Assembly (NCBI RefSeq): GCF_000238795.1
Contig: NZ_AFNK01000031.1
Coordinates: 186,001-250,000, forward strand
Direction of reading: 5' to 3'
Origin: Haemophilus sputorum CCUG 13788
GTDB lineage: Bacteria > Pseudomonadota > Gammaproteobacteria > Enterobacterales > Pasteurellaceae
DNA length: 64,000 nt
The notes under the pieces were generated by a model. The model was given only the letters and a program-made list of their open reading frames with translations. It was not told the DNA's origin and searched no databases. Made by a program: the position numbers and the translations under genes. Every line of letters starts with the position of its first letter. The stretch's first letter is position 1. This document shows positions 9,463 through 21,574 of the stretch, piece after piece.

Positions 9463-10896
9463 ATGGCAATCGCATTTATCTTCGATTGTGGCGCAACCAA
9501 TCTTCGCACCATTGCCATCAATGATGCAGGTAAAATTTTAAGTGCCCACCATCTACCTAATAACACTCAAACAGGCGCAGAAAGCGCAGAATTCCATATT
9601 TGGGATATTGACGAAATTTGGGGAAAACTTCTCTGTTGTGCTAAAAAAACTTTAGCTGAATTATCTGACGAACAACGTCAGGACATTGTCGGTATTTCCG
9701 TGACTACCTTTGGCGTAGATGGCGCTTTATTTGATAAAGATGGCTATCAGCTCTACCCGATTATCTCCTGGAAATGTCCACGTACCTTGCCAATTATGAA
9801 CAACCTCGCCAACTATATTGACGTGGAAAAACTTTATCAACGCAACGGTGTAGGGCATTACAGCTTTAACACATTATTCAAATTACTTTGGCTCAAACAA
9901 CATCAGCCAGAAGTTTATGCTAAAGCTTCAAGCTTTATGTTTATTTCTTCCATCCTCACATATCGCCTAACGGGCATTCAAAGTACCGACCGTACAATGG
10001 CTGGCACATCGATGATGACCAACATTGAACAGGACGATTGGGATAGTGAAGTTTTAACACTGCTCGGCTTAACCAAACAACATTTCCCACCAATGAAAAG
10101 TGCAGGTGAAGTGATTGGCGGATTAAAAACAGAGTTAGCCGCAGAACTTGGTTTAAATGCGGACATCCCTGTTATTTCTTGCGGACACGACACTCAATTT
10201 GCGATTTTGGGCTCAGGTGCCGATTACAATCAACCTGTTTTAAGCTCTGGTACTTGGGAAATCTTAATGGCTCGTACCCAACAAGCTAAACCTGAATGGC
10301 AATTTGCTCAACATGGATTAACCATTGAATTTGATAGCCAAGCAGGCTATTTCAACCCAGGTGTGCAATGGGTTGCATCTGGCATTATGGAATGGCTCGG
10401 CAAACGTTTCTTTGCCGACGTTGCAGGCACGGATGCCTATTACCGCACCATGATAGAAGAAGCGAAAGCAATTCCAGCCGGCGCAAATGGCGTGAGATTG
10501 ATTGGCAATTTTGATGGAACAACCGAACAAATGGGCTCTATCGTTGGGCTGTCTATGCATACTCAACGCGGAGAAATCTATCGCGCAGGCTTAGAGTACA
10601 TGGCTCACCGCTTGAAAAACGGGCTAGAACTTTTACAAAAAGTCGGTAACTTCAATGCTGAAAGCCTGATTTGCGTGGGTGGGGGTTCTAAAAATGCTTT
10701 ATGGAATCAAATTCGTGCCGATGTGCTTAACTGCCCAATTGATGTGGTGGATTTCCCTGAAACCACGGTTTTAGGTGCAGCGATGTTTACTTTCTTCGGT
10801 GCAGGGCAATTTGACTCACCATTAGCCGCACAACAGGCAATGAAACCAAGTGTGACAAGAGTTGAGCCCTCAGAAAACAGCCAATATTACGGATAA
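9463..10896 (+). CDS. fucK: L-fuculokinase (FGGY family)
   Basis: 477 aa, normal for FucK. Phosphorylates L-fuculose at O-1. The N-terminal FGGY fold begins [15 protein letters not shown]; the C-terminal half has the ATPase signature region [10 protein letters not shown] and [22 protein letters not shown], with the adenosine loop near [10 protein letters not shown]. Preceded by AGGAGATAACC. Third step-set of the fucose operon, between fucI and fucU. Confidence 0.97.
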   Translation: MAIAFIFDCGATNLRTIAINDAGKILSAHHLPNNTQTGAESAEFHIWDIDEIWGKLLCCAKKTLAELSDEQRQDIVGISVTTFGVDGALFDKDGYQLYPIISWKCPRTLPIMNNLANYIDVEKLYQRNGVGHYSFNTLFKLLWLKQHQPEVYAKASSFMFISSILTYRLTGIQSTDRTMAGTSMMTNIEQDDWDSEVLTLLGLTKQHFPPMKSAGEVIGGLKTELAAELGLNADIPVISCGHDTQFAILGSGADYNQPVLSSGTWEILMARTQQAKPEWQFAQHGLTIEFDSQAGYFNPGVQWVASGIMEWLGKRFFADVAGTDAYYRTMIEEAKAIPAGANGVRLIGNFDGTTEQMGSIVGLSMHTQRGEIYRAGLEYMAHRLKNGLELLQKVGNFNAESLICVGGGSKNALWNQIRADVLNCPIDVVDFPETTVLGAAMFTFFGAGQFDSPLAAQQAMKPSVTRVEPSENSQYYG

Positions 10897-10916
10897 ATAA
10901 TAAAAGGAGACACCCT

Positions 10917-11351
10917 ATGTTAAAAGGCATCCACCCCGCGATTTCCCCAGAATTACTAAAAACCTTAGCAGAAATGGGACATGGCGACGAATTGGTCCTT
11001 TCTGATGCTCACTTTCCAGCGCATCAATTACATCACAAAGTAATTCGTGCTGATGGTGTTGACATCTCAACTTTATTGCTTGGCATTACCCCGCTGTTTG
11101 AATTCGACCAATACGTTGAAGCACCATTAGCAATGATGCAAGCGGTAGAAGGCGATAGCCTCGATCCAAGCGTAGAAGCTCGTTATTTAGAAGCTATCAA
11201 AAAAATTAACGGTACCGCACCAAAAGTAGAACGCGTCGAACGCTTTGCTTTTTATGAGCGTGCTAAAAAAACTTATGCCGTCGTAATCACAGGAGAAACT
11301 GCCAAATATGGCAATGTGATTATTAAGAAAGGCGTTACGCCTGTGGAATAA
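10917..11351 (+). CDS. fucU: L-fucose mutarotase
   Basis: 144 aa of the RbsD/FucU family. Interconverts alpha- and beta-L-fucose so the isomerase is supplied. The N-terminus [24 protein letters not shown] and the DAHFPAH block carry the catalytic His. It starts 20 bp after fucK with AAAGGAGA upstream. Confidence 0.97.
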   Translation: MLKGIHPAISPELLKTLAEMGHGDELVLSDAHFPAHQLHHKVIRADGVDISTLLLGITPLFEFDQYVEAPLAMMQAVEGDSLDPSVEARYLEAIKKINGTAPKVERVERFAFYERAKKTYAVVITGETAKYGNVIIKKGVTPVE

Positions 11352-11412
11352 CCCTACAAGCGGTCACAAATCTTAGAAATTTTACCAATCTTACAATAAA
11401 AAGGTGAATCAA

Positions 11413-12060
11413 ATGAACCGACTAGAACTTTCCGAAAAAATTATTCATACCTGTTTAGAAATGACTCGTCTTGGTTTAAACCAAGGCACAGCAGGCAATG
11501 TGAGCGTACGTTATAAAGACGGTATGCTCATCACACCAACAGGAAAACCGTACGAACTCACTCGCCCAGAAGATATTGTTTACGTAGATAATAACGGTAA
11601 ACATGAAGAAGGCAAACTTCCTTCAAGCGAATGGCAATTCCATTTGGCGGTTTACCAAGCGCGTCCTGAAGCGAATGCAGTTGTGCACAACCATGCTAGA
11701 AACTGTGCTGGGCTTTCTATTCTCGAAAAACCGATTCCGCCAATCCACTATATGATTGCAGTTGGTGGGACAGATCATATTCCTTGCGTACCTTATGCTA
11801 CTTTCGGCACCCATGAATTAGCAGATTATGTCCGCGAAGGGATTAAAGAAAGCAAAGCTATTTTACTTTCACATCACGGTTTAATTGCTTGTGAAGAAAA
11901 CCTTGATAAAGCCTTATGGTTAGCTCACGAAGTTGAAGTGTTAGCTTCATGGTATTTACAACTTTTAGCAACTGGTCTAGAAATTCCGCTTCTGAACAAA
12001 GATCAAATGGCAGTTGTACTTGAAAAATTTAAATCTTACGGATTACGTATTGAAGAATAA
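11413..12060 (+). CDS. fucA: L-fuculose-1-phosphate aldolase
   Basis: 215 aa from the ATG at 11413, the length of E. coli FucA; a GTG at 11404 is in frame but the AAAAAGGTG ribosome site fits 11413. Splits L-fuculose-1-P into dihydroxyacetone phosphate and L-lactaldehyde. Class II aldolase/adducin fold: NQGTAGNVS phosphate loop, catalytic Glu in PSSEWQFH, and zinc ligands His in VHNHARN and LSHHGLIAC. Confidence 0.97.
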   Translation: MNRLELSEKIIHTCLEMTRLGLNQGTAGNVSVRYKDGMLITPTGKPYELTRPEDIVYVDNNGKHEEGKLPSSEWQFHLAVYQARPEANAVVHNHARNCAGLSILEKPIPPIHYMIAVGGTDHIPCVPYATFGTHELADYVREGIKESKAILLSHHGLIACEENLDKALWLAHEVEVLASWYLQLLATGLEIPLLNKDQMAVVLEKFKSYGLRIEE

Positions 12061-12100
12061 TCCAAGGCAGTTCATATCTACTTAATATAAGGAAAATCTT

Positions 12101-13387
12101 ATGAGCACCAAAGTTTTAGAAAAGAAATATCTTGTTCCCTTCATTTTAATTACGAGTTTATTTGCTCTATGGGGATTTGCTAATGATATTACCAACCCGA
12201 TGGTTGCCGTATTCCAAACAGTAATGGAAATTCCAGCATCTGAAGCCGCACTTGTGCAATTTGCCTTCTATGGCGGTTACGGCACAATGGCAATCCCTGC
12301 CGCACTTTTTGCCAGCCGATATAGCTATAAAGCCGGCATTATGTTGGGGTTAGTACTCTATGCGATTGGTGCCTTCTTATTCTGGCCTGCCGCGAAATAT
12401 GAAGTGTTCAATTTCTTCTTAATTTCACTTTATATCTTAACTTTCGGCTTGGCTTTCTTAGAAACCACAGCAAACCCTTATATTCTAGCTATGGGCGATC
12501 CACAAACTGCAACTCGTCGTTTGAACTTTGCACAATCTTTCAACCCACTAGGCTCAATTACAGGGATGTTCGTTGCCTCTCAATTAGTACTGACTAATTT
12601 AGAATCAGACAAACGCGATGCTGCAGGTAACTTAATTTTCCATACGCTTTCAGAAGCAGAAAAAATGGGTATTCGTACTCATGACTTAGCTGAAATTCGT
12701 GACCCTTATGTAGCACTAGGTTTTGTGGTAGTTGCCGTGCTTGTCATCATCGGTCTTTATAAAATGCCAGCAGTAAAAGTAGAAGAAGTTGCTCGTATCT
12801 CATTTAAAGAATCTTTTGGTCGCCTAATTCAAAAAGCGAAATATCGTGAAGGTGTGATTGCGCAAGTATTCTATGTAGGTGTGCAAATCATGTGCTGGAC
12901 ATTCATCGTACAGTACGCTGAGCGTTTAGGTTTCACTAAAGCGGAAGGTCAAAACTTTAACATTATTGCGATGGGTATCTTCATTGTGAGCCGTTTTGTC
13001 AGCACCAGTTTAATGAAATATCTGAAAGCTGAATTTATGTTAATGCTCTTTGCTATCGGCGGATTCTTCAGCATCTTAGGTGTCATTTTCATCGACGGAG
13101 TATGGGGCTTATATTGCTTAATCTTAACTTCAGGCTTTATGTCTCTCATGTTCCCAACTATCTACGGTATCGCTTTAGATGGCTTGAAAGAAGAGTCAAC
13201 TTTAGGTGCAGCAGGTCTAGTAATGGCGATTGTGGGCGGTGCGTTAATGCCACCACTACAAGGTATGATCATTGACCAAGGCGTTATTATGGGCATCCCA
13301 GCTGTAAACTTCTCATTCATCTTACCTCTTATCTGTTTTGTAGTGATTACTATCTACGGTTACAGATGCTGGAAAGTCTTAAAATAA
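12101..13387 (+). CDS. fucP: L-fucose:H+ symporter
   Basis: 428 aa, about twelve transmembrane segments, FHS subfamily of the major facilitator superfamily. Starts YLVPFILITSLFALWGFANDITNPMV, containing the conserved WGFAND segment of FucP in which the Asp takes part in proton coupling. Also LETTANPYILAMGDP and ILALGG-type TM motifs. AAGGAAAATCTT precedes the start. Inner-membrane importer of the operon. Confidence 0.96.
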   Translation: MSTKVLEKKYLVPFILITSLFALWGFANDITNPMVAVFQTVMEIPASEAALVQFAFYGGYGTMAIPAALFASRYSYKAGIMLGLVLYAIGAFLFWPAAKYEVFNFFLISLYILTFGLAFLETTANPYILAMGDPQTATRRLNFAQSFNPLGSITGMFVASQLVLTNLESDKRDAAGNLIFHTLSEAEKMGIRTHDLAEIRDPYVALGFVVVAVLVIIGLYKMPAVKVEEVARISFKESFGRLIQKAKYREGVIAQVFYVGVQIMCWTFIVQYAERLGFTKAEGQNFNIIAMGIFIVSRFVSTSLMKYLKAEFMLMLFAIGGFFSILGVIFIDGVWGLYCLILTSGFMSLMFPTIYGIALDGLKEESTLGAAGLVMAIVGGALMPPLQGMIIDQGVIMGIPAVNFSFILPLICFVVITIYGYRCWKVLK

Positions 13388-13393
13388 ATTTCT

Positions 13394-13414
13394 GATGGCA
13401 CAGGATGTGCCATC
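13394..13414 (+). promoter_or_regulatory. Hairpin between fucP and fucO
   Basis: GATGGCAC / GTGCCATC, perfect 8-bp stem with 5-nt loop, directly after fucP. The following sequence is T/C-rich (TTACCCTCTTC) without a real T-run, so it may stabilise the fucP end or partly attenuate fucO. Confidence 0.5.
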
Positions 13415-13453
13415 TTACCCTCTTCTTTAATTTGTAAAATCATGGAGTCTATT

Positions 13454-14605
13454 ATGGCTAATCGAATCATTCTTAATGAAACCAGTTATCATGGTGCAGG
13501 CGCGATTGGACATCTTGTTGATGAAGTACGCAGTCGCCAATTCAAAAAAGCTTTTGTCGTAACTGACAAAGAATTAGTAAAATTCAAAGTTGTTGAGAAA
13601 GTTACCCGCTTGTTAGATGAAGCAGGCTTACCTTACGAGATCTTTGATGAAGTCAAAGCTAATCCAAGCGTAGAAGTGATTAAGCAAGGCGTAGAAAAAT
13701 TTAAAGCTAGCGGCGCAGATTACTTAATTGCTATTGGTGGCGGTTCACCAATTGATAGCTCAAAAGCGATTGGGATTATTATCGACAACCCTGAATTTAG
13801 TGACGTATTATCACTCGAAGGTGTAGCGCCAACGCGTAATAAATGTGTACCGATTATCGCTATTCCAACTACTGCAGGTACTGCAGCTGAAGTGACAATT
13901 AACTACGTTATTACTGATGAAGAGAAAAAACGCAAATTCGTTTGTGTTGACGTGCATGATGTCCCAATTGTTGCATTAGTCGATCCAGAAATGATGGAAA
14001 GTATGCCAAAAGGTTTAACTGCAGCAACCGGTATGGATGCATTAACTCATGCCATTGAAGGCTACACCACCAAAGCAGCATGGGCATTAACCGATGCCTT
14101 ACATTTAGAAGCTATTCGCTTAATTTCTAAATCTCTACGTGGTGCGGTAGCTAATACCAAAGAAGGCCGAGAAGGTATGGCGCTCGGTCAATATGTCGCA
14201 GGTATGGGCTTCTCAAATGTGGGATTAGGTATTGTGCATAGTATGGCTCACCCTCTTTCAGCTTACTATGACACACCACACGGCATCGCAAATGCAGTGT
14301 TATTACCTTATGTTTTAGCATTCAATGCACCGGCAACAGGTGAAAAATTCCGAGAAATTGCACGCGCAATGGGCGTTAAAGGCGTTGATAACATGAGCCA
14401 AGAAGAGTATCGTCAAGCTGCTATTGATGCAGTAAAACAACTCTCGCATGATGTTGGCATTCCAGAAAAATTACATATGATTGGTGTTAAAGAGGAAGAT
14501 TTAGTTGCGCTTTCACAAGATGCATTAAACGATGTATGTACTGGAGGAAACCCAAGAGATTGTACAGCAGAAGAAATCTTAGAGATTTATAAAACTGCTT
14601 TCTAA
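13454..14605 (+). CDS. fucO: Lactaldehyde reductase (iron-dependent 1,2-propanediol oxidoreductase)
   Basis: 383 aa from the ATG at 13454 (MANRIILNETS, matching E. coli FucO MANRMILNET); GGAGT is placed for this start, not for the ATG at 13442. Group III iron alcohol dehydrogenase: GGGSPIDSSKAIG nucleotide motif, IPTTAGTAAEVT, and iron-binding histidines in GMDALTHAIEGY, VHSMAHPLSAYYDTPHG. Reduces lactaldehyde to propanediol, allowing redox balance when fucose is fermented. Last gene of the operon. Confidence 0.95.
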   Translation: MANRIILNETSYHGAGAIGHLVDEVRSRQFKKAFVVTDKELVKFKVVEKVTRLLDEAGLPYEIFDEVKANPSVEVIKQGVEKFKASGADYLIAIGGGSPIDSSKAIGIIIDNPEFSDVLSLEGVAPTRNKCVPIIAIPTTAGTAAEVTINYVITDEEKKRKFVCVDVHDVPIVALVDPEMMESMPKGLTAATGMDALTHAIEGYTTKAAWALTDALHLEAIRLISKSLRGAVANTKEGREGMALGQYVAGMGFSNVGLGIVHSMAHPLSAYYDTPHGIANAVLLPYVLAFNAPATGEKFREIARAMGVKGVDNMSQEEYRQAAIDAVKQLSHDVGIPEKLHMIGVKEEDLVALSQDALNDVCTGGNPRDCTAEEILEIYKTAF

Positions 14606-14635
14606 AATCTAACATTAGCTAATCACTCATCATTG

Positions 14636-14663
14636 GCCCGTGCTGTAAAGTACGGGCTTTTTG
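14636..14663 (+). terminator. Terminator of the fuc operon
   Basis: GCCCGT (14636-14641) / ACGGGC (14652-14657) stem with 10-nt loop, followed by TTTTTG. Confidence 0.8.
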
Positions 14664-14734
14664 ATTCCGATACTCTTGTAGAAGATTTGCAAAGTCCTGA
14701 TAAAAAACAACCGCTTGTTCTGGTAATAAAAACG

Positions 14735-14766
14735 AAAAAGCCGATGAGATAACTCATCGGCTTTTC
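14735..14766 (-). terminator. Terminator of rplJ-rplL
   Basis: AAAAGCCGATGAG / CTCATCGGCTTTT, 13-bp stem with ATAA loop, T-rich on the minus strand. It lies 37 bp beyond the rplL stop and confirms that rpoBC does not follow rplL here. Confidence 0.85.
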
Positions 14767-14802
14767 CTAGAACCAAGAATTGGTTAAAAGTTAAATCAAA
14801 AA

Positions 14803-15171
14803 TTATTTGATTTCTACTTTCGCGCCAGCTTCTTCTAATTCTTTTTTAAGAGCTTCAGCTTCTGCTTTAGAGATGCCTTCTTTTAATGCTGCTGGTGCAG
14901 ATTCTACTAAGTCTTTAGCTTCTTTTAAGCCTAAACCTGTTGCACCACGTACTGCTTTGATTACTGCTACTTTGTTTGCACCAGCATCTGCTAATACTAC
15001 ATCGAATTCAGTTTTTTCTTCTACTGCCGCTGCGCCTGCCGCTGGAGCTGCTGCTACTGCTGCCGCTGCTGAAACACCGAATTTTTCTTCCATCGCAGAG
15101 ATTAATTCAACGATTTCTGATACTGATTTAGAAGCGATAGCTTCAATGATTTGTTCGTTAGTTAATGACAT
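14803..15171 (-). CDS. rplL: Ribosomal protein bL12 (L7/L12)
   Basis: 122 aa from the ATG at 15171 ([12 protein letters not shown]); three codons of upstream in-frame sequence are not part of it. N-terminal dimerisation helix, Ala-rich hinge ([15 protein letters not shown]) and C-terminal factor-binding domain ([36 protein letters not shown]) are complete. Forms the ribosomal stalk with L10, encoded just upstream. Confidence 0.98.
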   Translation of the reverse strand: MSLTNEQIIEAIASKSVSEIVELISAMEEKFGVSAAAAVAAAPAAGAAAVEEKTEFDVVLADAGANKVAVIKAVRGATGLGLKEAKDLVESAPAALKEGISKAEAEALKKELEEAGAKVEIK

Positions 15172-15225
15172 AACAATCAATTCCTAAAGTAAATAAGTTA
15201 AACGATTTGAGAAAACGGCGGAAAA

Positions 15226-15720
15226 TTATGCCGCTTCTGCTTCTAATTTGTCGCGTAATGCTGCAAGCGTGCGAGCAAGTTTGCCAGCTGCCGCTTCTTT
15301 CATTGTGCCCATTAAACGTGCAATTGCTTCTTCGTAAGTTGGTAATGTTGCCAAGAATTGAACATCTTGTGTTTTACCTTCAAAGGCTGCACCTTTAATT
15401 TCAAACTCTTTATTTGTTTTTGCAAATTCAGTGAACAAACGTGCTGCTGCACCTGGGTGTTCGTTAGAGAATGCAATAAGAGTTGGACCGGTGAACGTTT
15501 CTGCTAAACATTCGAATTCAGTGCCTTCTACCGCACGGCGTAATAAAGTATTACGAACCACGCGCATAGTTACACCTGCTTCACGTGCAGATTTACGTAA
15601 TTCAGTCATTTTCTCAACTGTTACACCACGAGAATCCGCAACAACAGCTGAAAGGGCACCTTTGGCAGCTTCGTTTACTTCAGCAACAATTGCTTGTTTG
15701 TCTTGAAGATTTAATGCCAT
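15226..15720 (-). CDS. rplJ: Ribosomal protein uL10
   Basis: 164 aa from the ATG at 15720 ([15 protein letters not shown]); the ORF extends 7 codons further upstream but TAGGAG-like TCAGGAGCTAAAACC precedes this start. Anchors the L7/L12 stalk to 23S rRNA. Followed by rplL after 54 bp. A long structured leader lies upstream. Confidence 0.97.
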   Translation of the reverse strand: MALNLQDKQAIVAEVNEAAKGALSAVVADSRGVTVEKMTELRKSAREAGVTMRVVRNTLLRRAVEGTEFECLAETFTGPTLIAFSNEHPGAAARLFTEFAKTNKEFEIKGAAFEGKTQDVQFLATLPTYEEAIARLMGTMKEAAAGKLARTLAALRDKLEAEAA

Positions 15721-15784
15721 TGGTTTTAGCTCCTGATACACTTCGCTTTAAAAGCGAAATTACAAAAAATCCCAAAAATTAAAC

Positions 15785-15960
15785 CGCTTACACGATATTT
15801 TTGAGGCTCTGGTGTCCAGAAGCAGAAAAATCTGTCTGTTCACCATCTACGTAGGTTAAATTAAGAGAGCTTACGCCCTCGCCTACGGTCTTAGATGAGG
15901 CTTAGAAAGGCTAAGCACCATCAAGTTCGCGGTTACCCGCAAATAGGTCGAATATGTTAC
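15785..15960 (-). promoter_or_regulatory. L10 (rplJ) mRNA leader
   Basis: About 380 bp without a gene precede rplJ. On the minus strand this stretch contains nested pairings (GCGGGTAACCGCG; GCTTAGCCTTTCTAAGC; GACAGATTTTTCTG; TCTGGACACCAGA) as expected of the L10 leader where the L10-L7/L12 complex represses its own translation. Placement beside rplJ and structure support the call; the exact kink-turn was not resolved by eye. Confidence 0.65.
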
Positions 15961-16060
15961 TGAAATTGATTTACTTTGTAAAGTTAAAGATAGCTTTTTG
16001 AACAAGAATTAAAGCAAATAAAAATCCGCTTTAGCTAACATATTTAACCTTTTGCAAAAA

Positions 16061-16083
16061 ACAAGCGGCATTACACCGCTTGT
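16061..16083 (-). terminator. USS-pair terminator after rpsQ
   Basis: ACAAGCGG / CCGCTTGT, 8-bp stem and 7-nt loop, followed on the minus strand by six T residues. It ends the S10 operon at rpsQ, so the usual spc genes (rplN onward) do not follow here. Confidence 0.8.
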
Positions 16084-16101
16084 TTAATTTGCTAGATAGA
16101 A

Positions 16102-16356
16102 TTAAGCAATCGCTTTTTCTACTACACGAACTAAAGTATGTGATTTAGTTTTTGAAACAGGACGACATTCCTTAATTTCAACTACATCACCTAATTTAGC
16201 TTCGTTGTTTTCATCGTGTACGTGTAATTTAGTCGTACGACGGATAAATTTACCGTATAACGGGTGTTTAACCGTGCGTTCGATTGCAACAACAAATGAT
16301 TTATCCATTTTGTCGCTGATTACTTTACCTTGTACTGTACGAATTTTATCAGTCAT
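16102..16356 (-). CDS. rpsQ: Ribosomal protein uS17
   Basis: 84 aa, OB-fold protein of the 30S subunit binding 16S rRNA. Conserved [32 protein letters not shown]. Its start overlaps the rpmC stop by one base. Last gene of this S10 operon, followed by a strong terminator. Confidence 0.98.
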   Translation of the reverse strand: MTDKIRTVQGKVISDKMDKSFVVAIERTVKHPLYGKFIRRTTKLHVHDENNEAKLGDVVEIKECRPVSKTKSHTLVRVVEKAIA

Positions 16357-16546
16357 TACTCACCCGCCTTTTCGGTTAATACAGTTTTAACTTGTGCAAT
16401 ACTACGACGCACTTGTTTTAACTGGTGGGTTTGTTGAAGCTGACCGGTGGCTGCTTGCATACGCAATTTGAATTGTTCACCTAAAAGGTTTACTAACTCA
16501 GCATTCAGCTCTTCAACATTTTTGTTACGTAGTTCTTGAGCTTTCA

Positions 16547-16547
<1 letters not shown>
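16356..16547 (-). CDS. rpmC: Ribosomal protein uL29
   Basis: 63 aa, two-helix protein near the polypeptide exit tunnel. [31 protein letters not shown] is the standard L29 start. One-base overlaps with rplP before it and rpsQ after it imply coupled translation. Confidence 0.98.
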
Positions 16548-16957
<410 letters not shown>

Positions 16958-16970
16958 TCAGTGATTCTCC

Positions 16971-17678
16971 TTATTTACGACCTTTGCCACGTGGCGCCTT
17001 TTTAGGCTGTGCCGCTGGTTCTTTTTCAGATTCAATCACTGCAGCCATACCACCAAGAACTTCACCTTTGAAGATCCACACTTTAACGCCGATTACGCCG
17101 TAAGTTGTGTGTGCTTCAGCAGTGTTATAATCGATGTCCGCACGAAGAGTATGTAGAGGTACACGACCTTCACGATACCATTCTGAGCGAGCAATTTCTG
17201 CACCACCTAAACGACCGCTAACTTCAACTTTGATACCTTTAGCACCTAAACGCATTGCGTTTTGCACTGCACGTTTCATTGCACGACGGAACATTACACG
17301 ACGTTCAAGTTGAGATGCGATGCTATCTGCAACTAATTTTGCATCTAGCTCTGGTTTTTTCACTTCAGCAATGTTGATTTGCGCAGGAACGCCAGCAATT
17401 TTAGATACTGCGTTACGTAATTTTTCAACATCTTCGCCTTTTTTACCGATAACGATACCAGGACGAGCTGTGTGGATAGTTACACGAATGCTTTTTGCAG
17501 GACGTTCAATAGTGATACGAGATACTGAAGCGTTCGCTAACTCTTTGTTTAAGAATTTACGTACTTTGAAATCGCCGTCTAAATTATCAGCGAAATCTTG
17601 TGTATTCGCGAACCAAGTAGAGTTCCAAGGTTTAACAATACCAAGGCGAATACCATTAGGATGTACTTTCTGACCCAT
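16971..17678 (-). CDS. rpsC: Ribosomal protein uS3
   Basis: 235 aa. KH domain with the GxxG loop in [14 protein letters not shown], then the C-terminal S3 domain ([33 protein letters not shown]). Basic tail [10 protein letters not shown]. Forms the mRNA entry side of the 30S subunit. Confidence 0.98.
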   Translation of the reverse strand: MGQKVHPNGIRLGIVKPWNSTWFANTQDFADNLDGDFKVRKFLNKELANASVSRITIERPAKSIRVTIHTARPGIVIGKKGEDVEKLRNAVSKIAGVPAQINIAEVKKPELDAKLVADSIASQLERRVMFRRAMKRAVQNAMRLGAKGIKVEVSGRLGGAEIARSEWYREGRVPLHTLRADIDYNTAEAHTTYGVIGVKVWIFKGEVLGGMAAVIESEKEPAAQPKKAPRGKGRK

Positions 17679-17695
17679 TGTTATTCTCCTACTGA

Positions 17696-18031
<336 letters not shown>

Positions 18032-18038
18032 TTACCTC

Positions 18039-18317
<279 letters not shown>

Positions 18318-18341
18318 TTATCCTCTTTTTAATGAATAAAA

Positions 18342-19163
18342 TTATTTGCCACGACGACGTACGATGTATTTATCAGTACGTTTGTTGTGACGAGTTTTCT
18401 TACCTTTGGTTTGAACGCCCCAAGGTGTAACTGGATGTTTACCAAAGTTACGGCCTTCACCACCACCATGTGGGTGGTCTACTGGGTTCATTGCAGTACC
18501 ACGAACTGTTGGGCGAACGCCTCTCCAGCGGTTAGCACCTGCTTTACCAAGTACGCGAAGCATATGTTCTGAGTTACCTACTTCACCGATGGTTGCAGTA
18601 CACTCAGCTAAGACTTTACGCATTTCGCCTGAACGAAGACGTAAAGTTACATAGTTACCTTCACGAGCAATAATTTGTACATATGCGCCTGCAGAACGTG
18701 CAATTTGACCACCTTTACCAGGTTTTAATTCCACGTTGTGTACAGTTGTACCAACTGGGATATTACGCATAGGTAATGCGTTACCAACTTTAATTGGAGC
18801 TGAAGCGCCTGCTTGAATCGTATCACCAGCAGATAAACCTTTTGGTGCTAAGATATAACGACGTTCACCATCTTTATAAAGAACTAACGCGATGTTAGCA
18901 GAACGGTTTGGATCGTACTCTAAACGCTCAACTACCGCTGGGATTTCTAACTTATTACGTTTGAAATCGATTAAACGATAGTGTTGTTTATGACCACCAC
19001 CGATATGACGAGTGGTAATACGACCTAAGTTGTTGCGACCACCAGTTTTAGATTTAGTATCTAAAAGTGCTGCAAAAGGTTTCCCTTTGTGAAGTTCTGC
19101 ATTAACAACTTTAACTACATGACGACGACCAGCGGAGGTCGGCTTACATTTAACGATAGCCAT
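18342..19163 (-). CDS. rplB: Ribosomal protein uL2
   Basis: 273 aa, standard length. [19 protein letters not shown] start; the peptidyl-transferase-proximal loop [11 protein letters not shown] is intact. Needed for subunit association. Confidence 0.98.
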   Translation of the reverse strand: MAIVKCKPTSAGRRHVVKVVNAELHKGKPFAALLDTKSKTGGRNNLGRITTRHIGGGHKQHYRLIDFKRNKLEIPAVVERLEYDPNRSANIALVLYKDGERRYILAPKGLSAGDTIQAGASAPIKVGNALPMRNIPVGTTVHNVELKPGKGGQIARSAGAYVQIIAREGNYVTLRLRSGEMRKVLAECTATIGEVGNSEHMLRVLGKAGANRWRGVRPTVRGTAMNPVDHPHGGGEGRNFGKHPVTPWGVQTKGKKTRHNKRTDKYIVRRRGK

Positions 19164-19182
19164 AGTTTTCTATTCCTCCGAA

Positions 19183-19488
19183 TTACTCTGCCGCACCTTC
19201 AACGAAGTCAAGTGATTGACCTTCTTGAAGAGTTACATAAGCTTTTTTCCAGTCACTACGACGACCTGATTTTGCACCGTGACGTTTAGTTTTACCTTTA
19301 ACAACCACTGTACGTACAGAATCAACTTTAACTTCGAAAAGTGCTTCAACCGCATTTGCAATTTCTACTTTATTAGCATCTAATGCAACTTTAAATACGA
19401 TTGTGTTACCTTTTTCAGCATTATTTGTCGCTTTCTCAGAGATATGAGGTGCTTTAAGCACTTTTAGCAAACGTTCTTGTTGAATCAT
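19183..19488 (-). CDS. rplW: Ribosomal protein uL23
   Basis: 101 aa. [21 protein letters not shown] matches L23; it forms the docking site for signal recognition particle and trigger factor at the tunnel exit. Overlaps the rplD 3' end by 4 bases. Confidence 0.97.
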   Translation of the reverse strand: MIQQERLLKVLKAPHISEKATNNAEKGNTIVFKVALDANKVEIANAVEALFEVKVDSVRTVVVKGKTKRHGAKSGRRSDWKKAYVTLQEGQSLDFVEGAAE

Positions 19489-20087
19489 GCTAGCATCTCC
19501 TCAATTTGTTTTACTGCATCAACAGTTACAACCACTTTATCGAAAGCAATTAAGCTAACTGGGTCGATTGCTTGCACATCACGAACATCTACTTTGTATA
19601 AGTTACGTGCTGCTAAGAATAGATTTTCATCTAAATTTGCAGTAATGATTAAAGCGTCAGTTAACGCCATCTCTTTTAATTTTTGTGCTAAAACTTTAGT
19701 TTTTGGCGCATCAATTTCGAATTTTTCAACAACCACTAAACGGTCTTGACGAACTAATTCAGAAAGAATGCTTTTAATTGCACCACGGTACATTTTTTTG
19801 TTCACTTTTTGGCTGTGATCTTGTGGTTTCGCTGCGAAAGTGATACCACCTGAACGCCAGATTGGTGATTTGATATCACCTGAACGAGCACGACCTGTAC
19901 CTTTTTGACGCCAAGGTTTTTTACCTGAACCAGACACTTCTGCACGAGTTTTTTGTGCGCGTGAACCTTGACGAGCACCTGCTGCATATGCAACAACTAC
20001 TTGGTGGATTAACGCTTCGTTAAACTCACGTCCGAAGGTAGTTTCAGAAACAGTGAGTGCGTTTGCACCTACAACTTGTAATTCCAT
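19485..20087 (-). CDS. rplD: Ribosomal protein uL4
   Basis: 200 aa. The extended loop [38 protein letters not shown] that reaches the exit tunnel is complete. In E. coli L4 also represses the whole S10 operon through its leader, so this is the probable autoregulator here. Confidence 0.98.
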   Translation of the reverse strand: MELQVVGANALTVSETTFGREFNEALIHQVVVAYAAGARQGSRAQKTRAEVSGSGKKPWRQKGTGRARSGDIKSPIWRSGGITFAAKPQDHSQKVNKKMYRGAIKSILSELVRQDRLVVVEKFEIDAPKTKVLAQKLKEMALTDALIITANLDENLFLAARNLYKVDVRDVQAIDPVSLIAFDKVVVTVDAVKQIEEMLA

Positions 20088-20102
20088 CTCTATCTCCTAG
20101 AC

Positions 20103-20735
20103 TTATGCTTTAACTGCTGGTTTAACAATAACATCACTATTAGTAGCACCAGGAACAGCACCTTTAACTAATAATAATTTACGCTCAGCATCTACACGAA
20201 CAACTTCTAGTGATTGAACGGTTACACGCTCAGCACCTAAGTGTCCAGCCATTTTTTTACCTTTAAACACACGACCTGGAGTTTGGTTTTGACCAATAGA
20301 ACCAAGTACACGATGTGATAAAGAGTTACCGTGTGTAGCATCTTGAGTACGGAAGTTCCAACGTTTAACACCACCTTGGAAGCCTTTACCTTTAGAAGTA
20401 CCAGTAACATCAACTTTTTTAACATCAGTGAAGATGTCAACATTGATTTCTTGACCTAAAGTGAATTCTTGTGATTCACCTTCAGTACGAAATTCCCATA
20501 AACCGCGACCAGCTTCAACACCTGCTTTCACGAAATGGCCTGCTTCTGGCTTAGTTACACGACTTGCTTTTTTAGAGCCAGTAGTAACTTGAATTGCAGA
20601 ATAGCCATCGTTTTCAAGGGTTTTAACTTGAGTAACACGGTTGGCTTCGATTTCGATAACGGTAACTGGAATAGACACGCCGTCTTCAGTGAAAACGCGG
20701 GTCATACCAACTTTACGACCGATTAAACCAATCAT
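20103..20735 (-). CDS. rplC: Ribosomal protein uL3
   Basis: 210 aa. [19 protein letters not shown] start and the central extension [34 protein letters not shown], whose Gln is the usual N5-methylation site, are present. Follows rpsJ after 25 bp. Confidence 0.98.
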   Translation of the reverse strand: MIGLIGRKVGMTRVFTEDGVSIPVTVIEIEANRVTQVKTLENDGYSAIQVTTGSKKASRVTKPEAGHFVKAGVEAGRGLWEFRTEGESQEFTLGQEINVDIFTDVKKVDVTGTSKGKGFQGGVKRWNFRTQDATHGNSLSHRVLGSIGQNQTPGRVFKGKKMAGHLGAERVTVQSLEVVRVDAERKLLLVKGAVPGATNSDVIVKPAVKA

Positions 20736-20760
20736 TGTAATAACCTCTTAAAATTCCCAA

Positions 20761-21276
<516 letters not shown>

Positions 21277-21282
21277 GGGTAA

Positions 21283-21311
21283 ACTATACGCAAAAAGCCT
21301 TCTAAAAGCAA
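21283..21311 (-). promoter_or_regulatory. sigma70 promoter of the S10 operon
   Basis: On the minus strand TTGCTT (-35, 21306-21311) and TATAGT (-10, 21283-21288) are separated by exactly 17 bp, giving a transcript start near 21276 and a leader of about 200 nt. Confidence 0.7.
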
Positions 21312-21466
21312 GCCTTTTTATAAAAATTTATTGATTTCTTAGTTAAGAACTCCTTTAAATAGATTAGATACAGTCCCCCAGTATTCATTATTACATCAAA
21401 ACTTCATTTGAAGTTAATCAATAATTATTAAAATTCTCCTATTTCGTAAGAAATTTATCATAACTT

Positions 21467-21528
21467 TTCGATCAAGTTCACAAATCAGAAATTTTATTGT
21501 TGAACATACACAAATGTTTCGGTAATTA
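21467..21528 (+). promoter_or_regulatory. Putative CRP site and promoter of sxy
   Basis: TTCGA-N6-TCACA at 21467-21482 is a CRP match with one good half. TTGAAC (21500-21505) and TAATTA (21523-21528) are 17 bp apart. The CRP centre would lie near -60, a class I position. H. influenzae sxy is likewise CRP-activated, which fits. Confidence 0.5.
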
Positions 21529-21574
21529 TTGTGCGCTAATTTATATCTACACCTATGAATAAAAGGAAATCCAT

